The notes under the pieces are model-generated. The model did not search any database, had not been told where the DNA came from, and saw only the letters and a program-made list of their open reading frames with translations. 64,000 nucleotides of DNA, from contig SAXG01000086.1 of NCBI GenBank assembly GCA_012932865.1, forward strand, positions 62,001-126,000, in the 5' to 3' direction. This document shows positions 34,430 through 46,067 of the stretch, one piece after another (position 1 is the first letter of the stretch; each line of letters starts with the position of its first letter). A program made the translations under genes and the position numbers. The DNA comes from Amylostereum areolatum. Lineage: Eukaryota > Basidiomycota > Agaricomycetes > Russulales > Stereaceae.

Positions 34430-35571
34430 TCACTTGCAAAATCGCTCGAACCACGCCATGAACCCCTTCGCGCACTCCTCTTTGGCCCACCCTATAAACA
34501 GCGTCATTCATCACCCTCACATCGTAGGAGCCCGAGCAGAAAAAGACGGGAACGCACGCTCATGTTCGACGCTCGGATCGGCGCGCGTCGCGAACCCGTG
34601 GCGGACGCCGGAGAAGACTTGGAAGTAGTACGTCGCGCGGTGCTCGACGAGGAGCTCTTCGGCGCGATGCCTCGCTGGGCGAGGGAACGTGTGGTCTTCC
34701 TCTGCGTGCGCAGTGTGTGCGTCAGCTGGGCGTTTCCCCCGAAGACATACACAAGGCCAGATGTGACGTACCAGCGCATCCGAGGGCGAGCGGCTCTGTA
34801 ACGCACGCACGTCGAAGACATTCAAAGCGGGAAGCACGATTTACACTCACTCTTGATGTCGCGAAAGTGGTCCTCGGTGAGCATCGCGGGGTGCGCAACG
34901 GCTCCTGGACGAAAGACATGAGTTCGGGCGAGACGCTCGCTCGCACCTACGTCACTCACCCGCCACGAACGCCTCCGTCGCAAGCCCTCTCAGCACATCC
35001 AGCGCCCCGAAACAGTACCCCACCGCGACGTATTTCGTGCCTTCCTTTCCTACATCCTCCCGCGTTAGTCTCTCTAAACAAGAAGCGGGGAGCAGGGAAG
35101 GCCCACGCACCAAACGTCGCCTTCGCGGCGGGGACCCACGACGCCACAATCTCGTCTGCGCGCACGCGCATCGGGCCGATCCACGTCCGGATGATGAAGT
35201 CTGGGTTGAGTGGGTATCCGAGCGACTGGACCGGCGCGCCCTCGAAGTAATCCGGCGAGAGCACCAAGTAGCCTGCACCGCACTCAGTACACATGCTGTG
35301 AACTTCGCGAAGAGCCGCACGTACCGAACGACGCAAAATAGTCCATCACGAGCTGGGTGTTGAGGTAGGAGGGACCGAAGACGTCGGAGAACACGAACGA
35401 GATCCTGTCGTACCGCTCAGGTTGGCTAGGACCAGTCTGGGGCGGCGGGCGTGAGATGTAGGTTTGGAGGCCGCCGAGATCAATGAAGGTGCCGCGGGCC
35501 TCGCCTTCGTGGTGGATGGTCTTGATGCAGCATTCGCCGGGGGCATCTGCGAGGACTTCGTTGGATGACAT
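34430..35571 (-). CDS. Dienelactone hydrolase family alpha/beta hydrolase
   Basis: Starts MSSNEVLADAPGECCIKTIH at 35571. Exons give TFIDLGGLQTYISRPPP, ISFVFSDVFGPSYLNTQLVM, GYLVLSPDYFEGAPVQSLGY, then KEGTKYVAVGYCFGALDVLR and AGAVAHPAMLTEDHFRDIKK. Next come DHTFPRPARHRAEELL and YYFQVFSGVRHGFATRADPS. After a last intron the end is RWAKEECAKGFMAWFERFCK and stop at 34430. The nucleophile is Cys in GYCFG, the acid lies in the DHTF region and the His is in RHGFA, the DLH triad. DLH enzymes open lactone rings in aromatic catabolism; related fungal proteins act on other esters, so the substrate is not known. A possible small minus-strand ORF sits upstream at 35643-35933. Confidence 0.88.
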
Positions 35572-36661
35572 TCCGAGGGGTGCAGGACGGGGTGAAAGTG
35601 CGGGTGATGACGAAGAGCAGCGCGCAGGATACTTATAGTCGCCTACATGAGAAGAGTCAATACACCGCTATAAATGGCGTGTAGGGATATCTCAGGATAT
35701 CCTCTGCCCATTGAGAGCGTGAGACGGAGGCTTGAGAAGCTGTTCACGAGGTCAGTGCTGGTCAGTGGTATGCATGGAAAGCACATGTGATACTTACCCT
35801 GCCTATCGCCCTTCCGTCCAAGATCCGTGGAATAAGCGTCGAGTATCTTTTCCACAATCGAGGCAAGGTCGGGATGAAACGGGAGTGCGTGAGAGTGCGT
35901 AGGATGCGTGAAAGATCGTGTGTCGGACGTCAACTTGAAAGTTCAAGTTGGACTCGGACTCGGAGGACGCTCAAGTGCTCCGAGTCCCAAAAGGGAAATA
36001 CTTTCCCACCACGTGGACCCGCCCCGCTCGAGCTCTCTCGAATTCACCCCAAATTCACCCATCGTCGATCTCGCCAATTCACCCCCCCCACGCCACGGTT
36101 TGCTTTATTTACCACTACATGGCACGCTCTCCTGATTCTACTTGTCTATTTCCATGCCGCTGAACATGATTCCGACAATCGACTAAGTTCTAGGACAACC
36201 GATCATCGTGCGGATTACTTCTCTCGAAAGATGCAAAGTTGGGGTTTCTCTAATTCGCTCGCTCGCTCGCCGATTTTTCGAAATGTACGTCGCCAGTTGC
36301 TTTCCGGTTCTTTCACTAGTTTCTCTCTACTTTCCTGACCTCGGCTTCTGAACCACGATTATCTTGCTCCTGCAGAGTGCAGACTCCTCTTCCAGACTCC
36401 ACGTCTCCCCACGTAGAGCCCACCCGAAAGATCCGCGATCGGCCGCAGACGCATCGTCTCGTTCAGCACCGCGCGCACGAACTTGCAGACGCGACACGGT
36501 CACGTCCCCACCGCGTCAAACTGAGGTTAGGGTTAAGTGGACCAAACAGATGCAAACAGCGCACGCGGCGGCACAGCAAATATGTTGTCGGTGCCTTCCA
36601 AACCCCCAGCTTGCACACTCACTCCCTCCTTGATGATCCCCCCTCATCCTTCGTCGTCGGC
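35572..36661. other. Intergenic region with weak ORF and small hairpin
   Basis: A minus-strand frame at 35643-35933 (MTSDTRSFTHPTHSHALPFH) could be a small gene with an intron after KGDRQ, but no family is recognised. A GGACTCGGA / TCCGAGTCC inverted repeat sits near 35950-35985, and CT-rich promoter-like DNA precedes the gene at 36662. Confidence 0.35.
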
Positions 36662-38122
36662 ATGCAAGCGCGAACGATATCCATCTCCACCGATATTCCT
36701 CTCGATTTTCAGACCATCTCGCTCCCAGGCTCAGCGCAGGGACACGTACGCCGAGGACCCCCGCAGTCGATCTCCCAAGTGAGGGCCTCCTTTGCGAAAC
36801 ATGTCAACAAGACGTTCGCTCTTCCTGGGCCGAGCGACATTCCAGAGGATTCCTTCGTTCCGCACCTCATATATCCAAGTTCGTTTTCTCTGCTGTTGTA
36901 TTCGCGTGTCCACTAATCCTTGGTGTATATTAGCATCCAACGACGACAACGAACTAGATCCCAACCAAACGTTGCAGAGCATAGAGGGAGACCTCAACGG
37001 CAACGCGAAGATCCTCTTCAAGATTGACAAGAATTTGAAGGAGGATATCGCTCCGCGATGCAGTGAGCTCTTCGTCTTATGATCGGTCTCTGCGACGTGT
37101 AAGCTTATGCGTGCGACAGGTTTTGAGCTAGGCTCCGAGAACGAGCGTTTGGGACAGCAGAACTACGAGCTCAAGGACGACCTGGCAAGTGCGCGAAGGC
37201 ACGAGCTGATCCTGGAGGAAGAAGCCGTTGGTGCGTTTCCCTGTCGTTCCTACGCCATCCACGCCATGACTCATCGCTCTCCAGAGACACAGAGGTCCAA
37301 CCGAAAGACCTATAAGAAAGGGAAGAAGGGTGGGAGGAATGGGAAGAGCTCGCCAGGACTGCATGAAACCGGCAACGGTGCGCCATTCTCTCTTCTGATA
37401 TCTGCATTCGTGCTGACCGCGTTTCACGCGCCATGCACAGCGGTAGAACTCCCTGCTAGCGTTATGATGCTCCAGGCGGGCTTAGCTCAGGAGAAGATGG
37501 CGCGCAAGGCGGACCTAGAGGACGAACGCAGGGACCGTAAGGAAGAGATGGAGCAGGTGAAGGCACAGCATGCGGAGGAACTGGCATCCCGGGACAAAGA
37601 GATAGCGACGATGAAGTGCGAGCTGCAAGACCTCTACACCGACAATTGCGCGCTCAAGGAGGCGTTCACAGAAGGCGTGAGCCTCCATCCACCCTCTCAC
37701 TGTTCTCCAGGTTGCTGATCTCCCTCTTTCAGGACCGGGACGCGCGCAACTATCTCACACGGCGCGTGCTCCTCGACTACGGCCGCGAATACATCCGGGA
37801 GACAATTTATGGCCTGCCGAAGAGCACCGATTGGAAGGCGTGGGAGGAGTTCGCCCAGGGCCAGGGCTTTGACTCGGTGGACGACTTCGTCGCGGAGACG
37901 GTCATCCTGTGCCAGAAGCGAGGGGTCGCCCTTTCCGAGGACGCCTTGAGGGCAATATGGCAGTCGAAAATGCGCGCCGCGGGGAACAAGGTCGCTCACG
38001 GGAGTGCTACGAAGAGGCACCACTGCGAGCAGGCGATCACGACCCTCCCCAAGAACTCGATAGAGCGGAGCGTGTTGACGGAGATCTTCGTTTGCAAGTT
38101 TGGCGATGCACCCGCCACTTGA
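36662..38122 (+). CDS. Coiled-coil protein with HEPN-like C-terminal domain, paralogue 1
   Basis: Starts MQARTISISTDIPLDFQTIS. The conserved N-terminal exon has ASFAKHVNKTFALPGPSDIP with EDSFVPHLIYP. Exon 2 (LNGNAKILFKIDKNLKEDIA) is followed by a coiled-coil start (NERLGQQNYELKDDL), a basic KKGKKGGRNGK linker and a long coiled coil (EDERRDRKEEMEQVKAQHAE). The conserved C-terminal domain has YLTRRVLLDYGREYIRETIY, DDFVAETVILCQKRGVALSE, DALRAIWQSKM and RAAGNKVAHG, then AITTLPKNSIERSVLTEIFV and stop at 38120-38122. R-x2-GN-x2-AHG resembles the R..GN..AH signature of HEPN/DUF4145-type helical domains, which include RNases. That function is inference; the catalytic R and H are both present. Confidence 0.75.
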
Positions 38123-38754
38123 AGGCCTGACCGCCAGTGTCCTCGTCGCTCGTCCGTCCGTTGCTCTTCATCTCGACGTTTTTCTTGCTTTGCTTTGCTG
38201 TGCGTTTTCAATATTCTGTAGCCTCTAGAATGTTTTCCTGCTTTCCAATCGTCTGTTCTTCAACCCTTCGTATCGTGGATTGTGTATGATACAACGGCGC
38301 TACGTCCTGCTTCCTGCCAGTGGTCTCGTGCATGTATAGCTTCAGCTTGATTTATTCCTCCCCATATTCTCGCGCTATCGCGTGTACCGTCATCGCTACT
38401 GATCTGTAATATAAACTGCTTTCTGTTTACGTTTGAGATCTGATCGCTTCATGAGACCTGGATCGTTCAAACGCTCAGCGCTCACTGGTGACTGGGGGAT
38501 ATGTCAGTGCGAGAGCGAACTTGAACCTTCGTCCAGACTCCAAAGGACCGATGAACATACAGTACACCTGCAATTGCTCGTAGACAAGGGGCTCAGTACA
38601 TATCTGAAAAAGAGTACAAGGTTCTCTTGTCGGACGTCCTCCATCGTCATTGTTTCGTCGTGAACACTGAGTACTGATACTAAACGTACTGAAAGTTAGA
38701 ACATTGAAACGTTGACAGGACTCTGAGATCCGAGTCGCCGCCGCCGCGAGGGGC

Positions 38755-38793
38755 TGTTTACTGACGTAATTTCTGAGATAACTTACTTATCCA
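38755..38793 (+). promoter_or_regulatory. CRE/GATA-like promoter block
   Basis: GTTTACTGACGTAATTTC followed by GATAA and CTTATCC closely matches 33573-33606. It lies about 150 bp upstream of the start of the coiled-coil family gene at 38917. Confidence 0.5.
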
Positions 38794-38916
38794 ACTTGGA
38801 CGGCGAACCACGATCGGAAGGCTCTTGGCTCCTACCTTCATCGCTTTTCCAGTCATCCTCTCACCAAATCCCTCCGTACATATCGAAACCTACACTTCCT
38901 ACCCCATCTTGCTAGC

Positions 38917-40573
38917 ATGCCGAAAGAAGACATCGTTTTGGTTGCGGACATCCCGTTCGCCACAGAGGTCATCCATCTGTCAGACTCGGAAACGCATCGT
39001 CGGTGGCGAGACGAGCCGTTCTCCAGGACGTCCAAGGAGATGCAGGAATTTCTTGCGAAGCGCGTCAACGACAGCTACGCTCTTCCGGGACTAGTAGACA
39101 TTCCGGAGGTGGCCTTCGCTGCGGCCCCCCTCGGTACGTTCGCCTCATTGCATCGACCTGTACCCAAGAGCGCTGAACGATGGCCCATACAGACTCTCGC
39201 CCTCGTGGCAGGAACAACGATCCCACTCTCGGGAAATATTTAGCCCAGCATCGAGGTTCAGCGAAAATTCACTTTCGCGTCGACCGTGTCATTCGGGAGA
39301 GCATCATACGTCGGCCTGGTGAGTCGCAATCCTCGTCTGTATTTCCTACAGCCGATAACGATTCCGGTCCATGTTCCTTCAGCCTCTAAGAAGAAGAAAG
39401 ACAAGAAGAAGGGAAAGCAAGTGGACTCCCCCGAAGCCGTCGCAAATGATACCCCCTCAGACGCCGTCGAAAACCCCTCTGGGGCTCCTTCAGATATCGG
39501 CGACGCTTCCTCGGAAGCTTCCTCGGATATCGGCGAACCTCCCTCTGAAGCCCCTGCTGTCCCTGTCGGAGGTCCCTCTGGGTCTACCTCTGGAGACGCG
39601 ACAGGTGCGTCTTTCTCTGCTGTGACGTTGGCGCTCGATGGCTCATTTGTTCTTAGCCGCTCTGCGTGCTATCATGCGGGACATGGAGATTCGATTCGAG
39701 AAGTACGAGAAAGATGCGCGCGTTGCTCGCAAAAAACAGGAGGAGACGGACGCCGCTCTCAGGAAGCACGAGGAAGATGCGCGTGTTGCCCGCGAGAAAC
39801 AGGAGAAGACCGACGCCGCTCTCAAGAAGACAGACGCTGCTCTCAGGAAGACCGAGGAATCGGCGCGCGTTGCCCGCGAAAAACGGGAGAAGGCGGAGGC
39901 AGCTATCAAAGCCTTGGAGAAGAAGAATGCGAAGATGGAGACTGAACTGAAGAGAGTAGGAGGTGAAGGGACGAAAACGAAGGACGAACTGCAGACTACG
40001 CGGATTGAACTGCAGGCTGCGCAGGGTAAACTGCAAAGTCTCGAGAAGCGCGTGAAGCTGATAACCAGGGAGCAAGAAGAGCAGAGAAGGGATCACCTCA
40101 CTCTCGTGTCCGCATGCTCAGTTGATGTAGGTCATTTTGCAGCCCGCTGGGTGTGCAGCTTGGGTAGCTCATCATCGTGTTCTTTCTTACAGGATCGAAA
40201 AGCCATGATTATCCTCTATCGCAGGATTCTACTGGACATCGGACGCGCAATCGTTATGGAAACCCTATTCGAGCAAGGTCTGGGTACTCGATGGCAAGAT
40301 TTCTGCGAAACTAAGGGGTTTGCCACTCTCGAGGGCTTCATCGCGCAAACACTCCCACTGTGTACAAAAAAAGGAGTCCATCTCTCCTCGGACACCCTGA
40401 AGGAGATCTGGTGGTCACACATGCGGGTTCTAGGTAATGAGTTTGCGCATGGTGAAGAAATGCACAAGTCACACCTTGACCAGGCGATTTGGGTTTCCAA
40501 TAACACGCCCAAAGAGCGTAAGGCGTTAAAGGAGATCTTTAACGCGAGATACCACCGGGAACCAAAATTGTGA
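38917..40573 (+). CDS. Coiled-coil protein with HEPN-like C-terminal domain, paralogue 2
   Basis: Starts MPKEDIVLVADIPFATEVIH. The N-terminal family motif reads FLAKRVNDSYALPGLVDIPE. A later exon gives KIHFRVDRVIRESIIRRP, then a basic start (KKKKDKKKGKQ) of a Ser/Pro-rich linker. The coiled coil is built of internal repeats (DARVAREKQEKTDAALKK and variants). The C-terminal domain has ILYRRILLDIGRAIVMETLF, LEGFIAQTLPLCTKKGVHLS, LKEIWWSHM and RVLGNEFAHG, then APKERK-like NTPKERKALKEIFNARYHRE before the stop at 40573. The R..GN..AHG motif is kept. Orientation is the same as paralogue 1, 0.8 kb downstream, so the pair is a tandem duplicate. The start is chosen for match to the family motif. Confidence 0.72.
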
Positions 40574-42259
40574 CTTGCTGAATATCGCTTGCTCCTAGGC
40601 ATTGGTCCAGGCCGGACTTCTTCGTGTAATTTATTGGATATCCTCGTTGTATGGTCTGACTCTCCCTTTCCAGTGTACTATGCTCACATACCTTCCTCCT
40701 GCTGTCCTTCGCTTTCGCACATACTCCCTTTTGCTGTTTCGTCGTCGCTTTCGTGCTGTACGTTTTCCTACTCTGCAATAGTCAGTCTACAAACGGATGT
40801 ATCACTCCATCGGGTCGAACACAATGTCCTTAGGCTTCGTCAACATGAGTCTTCGGCTTCGGCCATCGAAGTATTATGGCAAATATTCTCCATCGCAGCT
40901 TCTCCCAGTGCGCGATAGTTTGCATATCTCTTCAGACTTAGGGTCTCTAGAGGTCGTCGTCGTTGCGCCGCCGGGGTTTCCGGTCCGATTATCCCGATTC
41001 GTCCTCCCTGCTTTCTGGTTTTCAATTTTCAACCGCAATCTTCCTTCGTTCCATCTTCGCAGCTTTCGCGACGTCATGCTACGGACGCTCCTTACCAATT
41101 GGCACCTGTACTAAACTTTGAAGACGCTGAATCTGGCCTCAGCACCGCGCGGGATGCGGCATGCTTGCAGACCCACATGGTGACATGGCGGGGTGGAAGG
41201 TAGGTACTTGCAAGGTAACTAACCTCGACGTGCGCGGACGAACTTGCTGGGATTTCAAGGGACCATAGGCTGCTCGCTATATTGACTGGAATAGGGAAAA
41301 ATACGAGCTTTTAGCGATCTGGCTCGAGCGTAAGGTGCGTTTTAACCTCATGCATGCGCGTATCTACCGCTAACTCCCTCCATTTCCCACAGAACTTCCC
41401 TGTCCGTCTGGCTCTCGAATTTCTTTCCATACCGCCCCTACTCAAGGTTTTCTTCGCGCGCGCTCAGTTCCACCTCCAGTCGTGCTGCCTTTTCGCCCGA
41501 ATTGGACGCGATCTGTGCATGTGTACTTATACGAGGATCGAATGCGAATGTCTGGGGGAACCGGCGGGGCGCGCACGGTGAGATCTGACGTTGTTTTACG
41601 TGCTGAATATATTTCTGATGCATCTGAACCGCGCGTACAAGCTAGGCTGTGAATAACCCGGAGCTGGAGTTGCTGGGGCGATAGCTCGTTGAAGGGGGGA
41701 TATGCGATCATTTTTTGCACATTCTCTGGAAGTACAAGCTTTCCAAACGTACTCTAGAAGAAGATAACCCTCGTAGCGTGCGATCGCTGTCCATGGATGG
41801 CCCAGAGAACGGTGTTGCTGGTGGAGATTATCCTCACCAAGCTCAGCCATGAACCTCCTTTGTGAGCCTTTTTATCGCCTCTTTTCTTGTCGCGTCTCAG
41901 TATCTCTCAGCGATAGGTGACTGATCCATGTTTTCGGATCTATCACCGACTTTTGTTGGGGTCTCCGTCACCCTAGTACGACCTGCACTCCGTCTGCATA
42001 GCCTTTCCACCCATCTTCTTCTGCTTTCCTGTGCGCTAACGCACGCGCGGTTCCTGGCTATCCCATATACGATTTCACACCAGACGTTCTTTCACGATAT
42101 GATGCATCGCAATACGAACGGATGGATCCGTTTCTTTCTCGGCCCGCCCTATAGTAGGATTCTTAAATGTGGCGTACTTGCAATGCGAATTGCCCACGTC
42201 CACCTCTCTCACACCCGTCTCATTTTCTTTCGTTCGATATCCAGCTCTAGCTATTCGTC
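40574..42259. other. Intergenic region, nothing firmly supported
   Basis: Contains the 3' flank of the previous gene and weak open frames on both strands (for example a minus-strand 84-codon frame at 41596-41850) without recognisable family features. Confidence 0.35.
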
Positions 42260-43128
42260 ATGACTGATGTGTTTCGCTACAGGTCGTCTTCTACTCCCAA
42301 GCAGCATCGCATACAGCAAATCTCGCTCTCCCCGGTGGTGGAGGCCGGTTACTCAGGTGCACCATATGTGCTATGTACTCGTAAAACTCGTTAATCCTTG
42401 CTTTCCAGTGACGTCGCCGCAGCCTCACACCGGGAGGAAGAGGATGAATGCGAAAACGGACTCCGGGGATGGTAGCTGTGCGTCTCCGTCCCTACACCCA
42501 ACTGCTCTTTACTGACATTATGCAAGCCAACTATGACAGGTGGGCATCTGAAGTCGTCGCGCCGGCTGAGGCCGCTTTTCAATCCAGCGGAGAACTCTAC
42601 CTGGACCATAGCCTCGAGCTCTTAAATGCGCCTGTACGTTTCCCGTCCCTCGTTCCTTGATTCTCTCCTGCACCAAAATACCAACGCTTGGCCATCTTCT
42701 AGTGGCTCCACAACTCGTATAGTGTCAACCGTCACACCTTAGTGACCTACGGACGTATGCTCGTACAGGAAAAGGTATTCCGCATGCCCAAGAGCAGCCT
42801 GGGTCGATGAATCCCCTTCGCCGATCGCTTTGGCTCGATGGAGGACTTCGTTTCCGCGGCCCATATGAACTGCCATCAACTTGATGTGAAGCTGTCGATA
42901 GACACCCTCGAGTGGCTGTGGTGGGGTAATTCCGGCAGTCCTACATCTGACCTCCCAGGGGAAATGTCTCTGGAGGAGGCGATCACGTCGCTCCCCGTAG
43001 GCTCGAAGGAAAGAAAATGCATGACCGAGATCTTCGTCTGCAGATTCCATCGGGCTCCTGGTACTGAAAGTGTCCTTCGATACGAGTTACGTCGCGGCCA
43101 CGCTCGCTCCTCTAGCGCCGCCTTCTGA
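42260..43128 (+). pseudogene. Coiled-coil/HEPN-like family, paralogue 3, disabled
   Basis: A short first exon (MTDVFRYRSSSTPKQHRIQQ) and a helical exon (DRWASEVVAPAEAAFQSSGE) precede family sequence NRHTLVTYGRMLVQEKVFRM. The next codons of relatives read W-x-x-F; here the Trp codon is TGA at 42808-42810. The frame then continues as IPFADRFGSMEDFVSAAHMN, TLEWLWWG, EEAITSLPVGSKERKCMTEI and FVCRFHRAPG. The R..GN..AHG segment is absent, replaced by NSGSPTSDLPGEMS. The long coiled coil is also missing. The in-frame stop with intact flanking similarity marks a pseudogene. Confidence 0.7.
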
Positions 43129-43889
43129 AGTCCCTATGTCCTAAGCGTGGATCCCGATGCCTTCCAGTCCCTCATTGTTGTTTTCTTTTCGACTTCGCTT
43201 TGACATATGCTTCCTTTCATTCTCTGTTTCGCTTTGGCTGCTGGCCTCGAGTAATATTGCATGCTCTGTCCAGATATGTCATCACTTATATGTTCTCCAT
43301 GTCTAACTCTTCGTCCACAACATCAGCGCTTCAGGTTTAGCCACTCACTGGAACCTCTGACATGATGTTGTGCTGCAGGTGAAGCTTCTTGGACGCCCAT
43401 CGGCGCGCTCTATGACATTGTGCACACTGTCTCGCACGTCGTCCCATGTATCTATCTCATGATTCAATTTACATTTCCTGCTCTGATGTTACGTTTGCAT
43501 TCATTCACGAGACTGCCATAACCCAGTGTGTTGTAGGTCGTTCACAATTGAGATTGCCCGGGCCCGCCGTATTATCTAAACGAAAAGTCGGAACAGACCC
43601 CATCATCCCCCCCGAAGCAACCTTCACGTCTTTACCGAAGTGTACGACGATGGCTAACGACGCGTCGATCCAGCATTTTGTTTCCTTCCTCACCCCAAAT
43701 TCCTTTCGTCCGAGAAGTAGATTATAAATAACAATAACACGTTCCGCGTACGCGTTGGGACAACTATAGAAAGAGTAAGGTAAATGACGAAAAGCGGAAC
43801 AAGCGTCCGCCACGCATCTCCCCCACGAACGCCGCGTCCCCACCCCCGGCACGAGTGACGACCGCCTCGCAGAGGCATGGCCGTTGCGC
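43129..43889. other. Intergenic region, nothing recognised
   Basis: This is the 3' flank shared by the convergent pseudogene (plus) and the channel gene (minus). No gene, RNA or repeat is recognised. Confidence 0.4.
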
Positions 43890-46067
43890 TCACGCGTCGC
43901 GGCGGAGAAGGGTCATGGGGTTCATGCGCATCCTCCTGAATCTGCGAAACGGGAGAACGGTCAGCGTGACAAGGAGGTAAGGGGTGATGAGGAGACGCAC
44001 GGCTTGTTGAACGGGCTTTGGGGCCCGACGAAGATGAGCAGATCGTAGACGATCGCGCCGATGAGGCCGCCCGCGAGCGGGCCCGCCTGCATGCACCAGA
44101 GCCAGAACTGGTCGCGGTAGTTGAACACTGCGTGGAGGGCGCCGCGGTCAGAGTCGCGCAGCAAGATGAGCCAAGCAAACGCACCGTCCTGTCCGTAGCC
44201 GACCATGGAGGTCATGATGCGCGGACCGAGGTCGCGCGCGGGGCTGATGCCGGCGCCGGTCTGGAGCCCGAAGCCCTGGGAGATGGTGAGGACGACGATG
44301 AAGAGGATCATGGGCGCGAGGCCGAGCGGGAGCGCGCCGCCCGAGTTGTCGGTTACGGAGAAGACGGCGATCATGAGGAGGAAGCTGCAGAGGAACTGGG
44401 CGAGGGAGGATGAGCGTCGGGTGCGAGGCGGGAGGACAGGCGGGGTGTGTTACCTCGTTGAAGAAGGCGTTGGCGGCGGGGACATATTCGGGCTGCGGGT
44501 GGGGAAGGTGAGTTGGATGCGAGGGTGAAGAGGGAGGACGACGTACGGTGTAGAGCGCGAAGAGGCCGGCGGTGCCCGCGATGGTGCGGACGCCCTGGCC
44601 GCCCTCGACGATGTCAATGGCGTGGAAGTAGTTTGCGTAGACGATGATCGCGCCGAACCACGCGCCGAAGAGCTGGGCAAGAATGTACACCGGAACCCTA
44701 CGCCATGAAAATCCTCTGAAGATCGCCATCGCGATCGTCACCTGGGCCGCCCGGTCAGTCCACGCACACTCGAGCAAAATTTGGCGAGAAAAACGCACCA
44801 CAGGGCTGATATGCCCGCCAGATGCACCACCCGTGAGCCACACCCCCAGTGCGAGACCTGGCGTGACGAGGTAAGAAAGACGCGGCGGGAAGGAGAGCAG
44901 GAGAACGCGCACCTGTGCCCCAGCCGAAACCGATGGAAAGGAACTCGCCCGCCTGCGCGGGGGCGACGCCCGGGTTCTTGCTGAGCATGACCTGGCACTG
45001 GACGCTCAGACCGAAGAGCACGAGGATCATCGAGCCTAGCGCCTCGCCCGCCGGTGCACGAATCGCGGACCTGTTTCCGTACCATCAGCACCGTCTCGAC
45101 CGATGCCAGACAGTACTCACCGAACGCGCACGATCGTGTTCGCAAACTCGGGCTTCTCGTTTGCCTGACCAGCCTCGAGCGCCGCGGCCGATGTCGACTG
45201 GAACGGGACGACGGGCAGGGTGTCCTGCGGCTGTGTTCCGCGCTCAAACTTTCCGCCCTCGACCTTCCCTCCTCCTCCCCCTCCTCCTCCTGTAAAATCA
45301 TCGACCATGGTCAGGCCCGAGATCATGCTCGCGTTGTCGGACGCATTGCGCGAGGCGGGGTCTGCGAACGGGTTTTGCGCGAACGCGGGCTGGGGTTGGG
45401 GGATAGAGACGGGGGCGAGTTGGAAGTAGATGGGCTGAGCGGGGTCGGCGAAGGGGTTCGGGCCCTGTCCGAGTTGAGGTTGCGGTATGGACACGAACTG
45501 TTGGAGTGCTCGTGCAGGCGGGGGGGTGGCGGCGGGCGCCTGGAACTGCTGAGGCGCTGCAAACTGCGGTTGCGGTTGCGGCTGTGATGTCGAGTCTGAG
45601 AACGGGTTCTGGGCAAAGACGACCTGTCGGGGTGCGGGCGCGGGTGCCAGTGTTGGCGCGGGCGCGAATGTGACCTGCTGGGGCGCGTCGACCGGGGAGA
45701 ACGTGGACGGTCCCGCTACGGGTTGCTGCTGCGGTACGGCGACGAAGAATTGTTGCGGCGCGGGCGGTGCATCGACAGGCGACGTGTTTGTCGACTGGGG
45801 CGCCGATCCTAGCGCTGGTTGGCGCGCAGGGGTCGGGTCGAGCGAGAGGACAGGCTGCGGCGCGGGCGCGGGGGTAAGCGCGGGCGCTGGTTGGGGTGCG
45901 GGTGCAGGTGTGGGCGCGGTGAGGGTGATGGGCACGAACTGGGAGAAGGTCGTGAATTCGGACTCGAAGTCGCTCGTGGAGGGGAGGGTGGTAGACGGTC
46001 CGGCGACGTTCGTGGTCGTGTCGGAGCTTGCGATGCCGCCAGCGACAGAGTTGATGGGGAGAGACAT
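43890..46067 (-). CDS. Aquaglyceroporin-like channel with long NPF-containing N-terminus
   Basis: Starts MSLPINSVAGGIASSDTTTN at 46067. About 315 N-terminal residues in one exon are Pro/Ala/Gln-rich with three NPF motifs (FAQNPFSDS, GPNPFADP, FAQNPFADP) and a Gly run. The MIP domain follows over several short exons: GEALGSMILVLFGLSVQCQV, GVWLTGGASGGHISPVVTIA, VPVYILAQLFGAWFGAIIVY, FLCSFLLMIAVFSVTDNSG, MILFIVVLTISQGFGLQTGA and GISPARDLGPRIMTSM. FWLWCMQAGPLAGGLIGAIV precedes a basic C-terminus ending at 43890. The length and the ARDLGPR loop fit fungal aquaglyceroporins (Fps1-like or others). Both pore NPA motifs have Ser for Asn (SPV and SPA). Selectivity cannot be predicted. NPF motifs bind EH-domain endocytic adaptors, suggesting regulated internalisation (inference). 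Confidence 0.88.
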
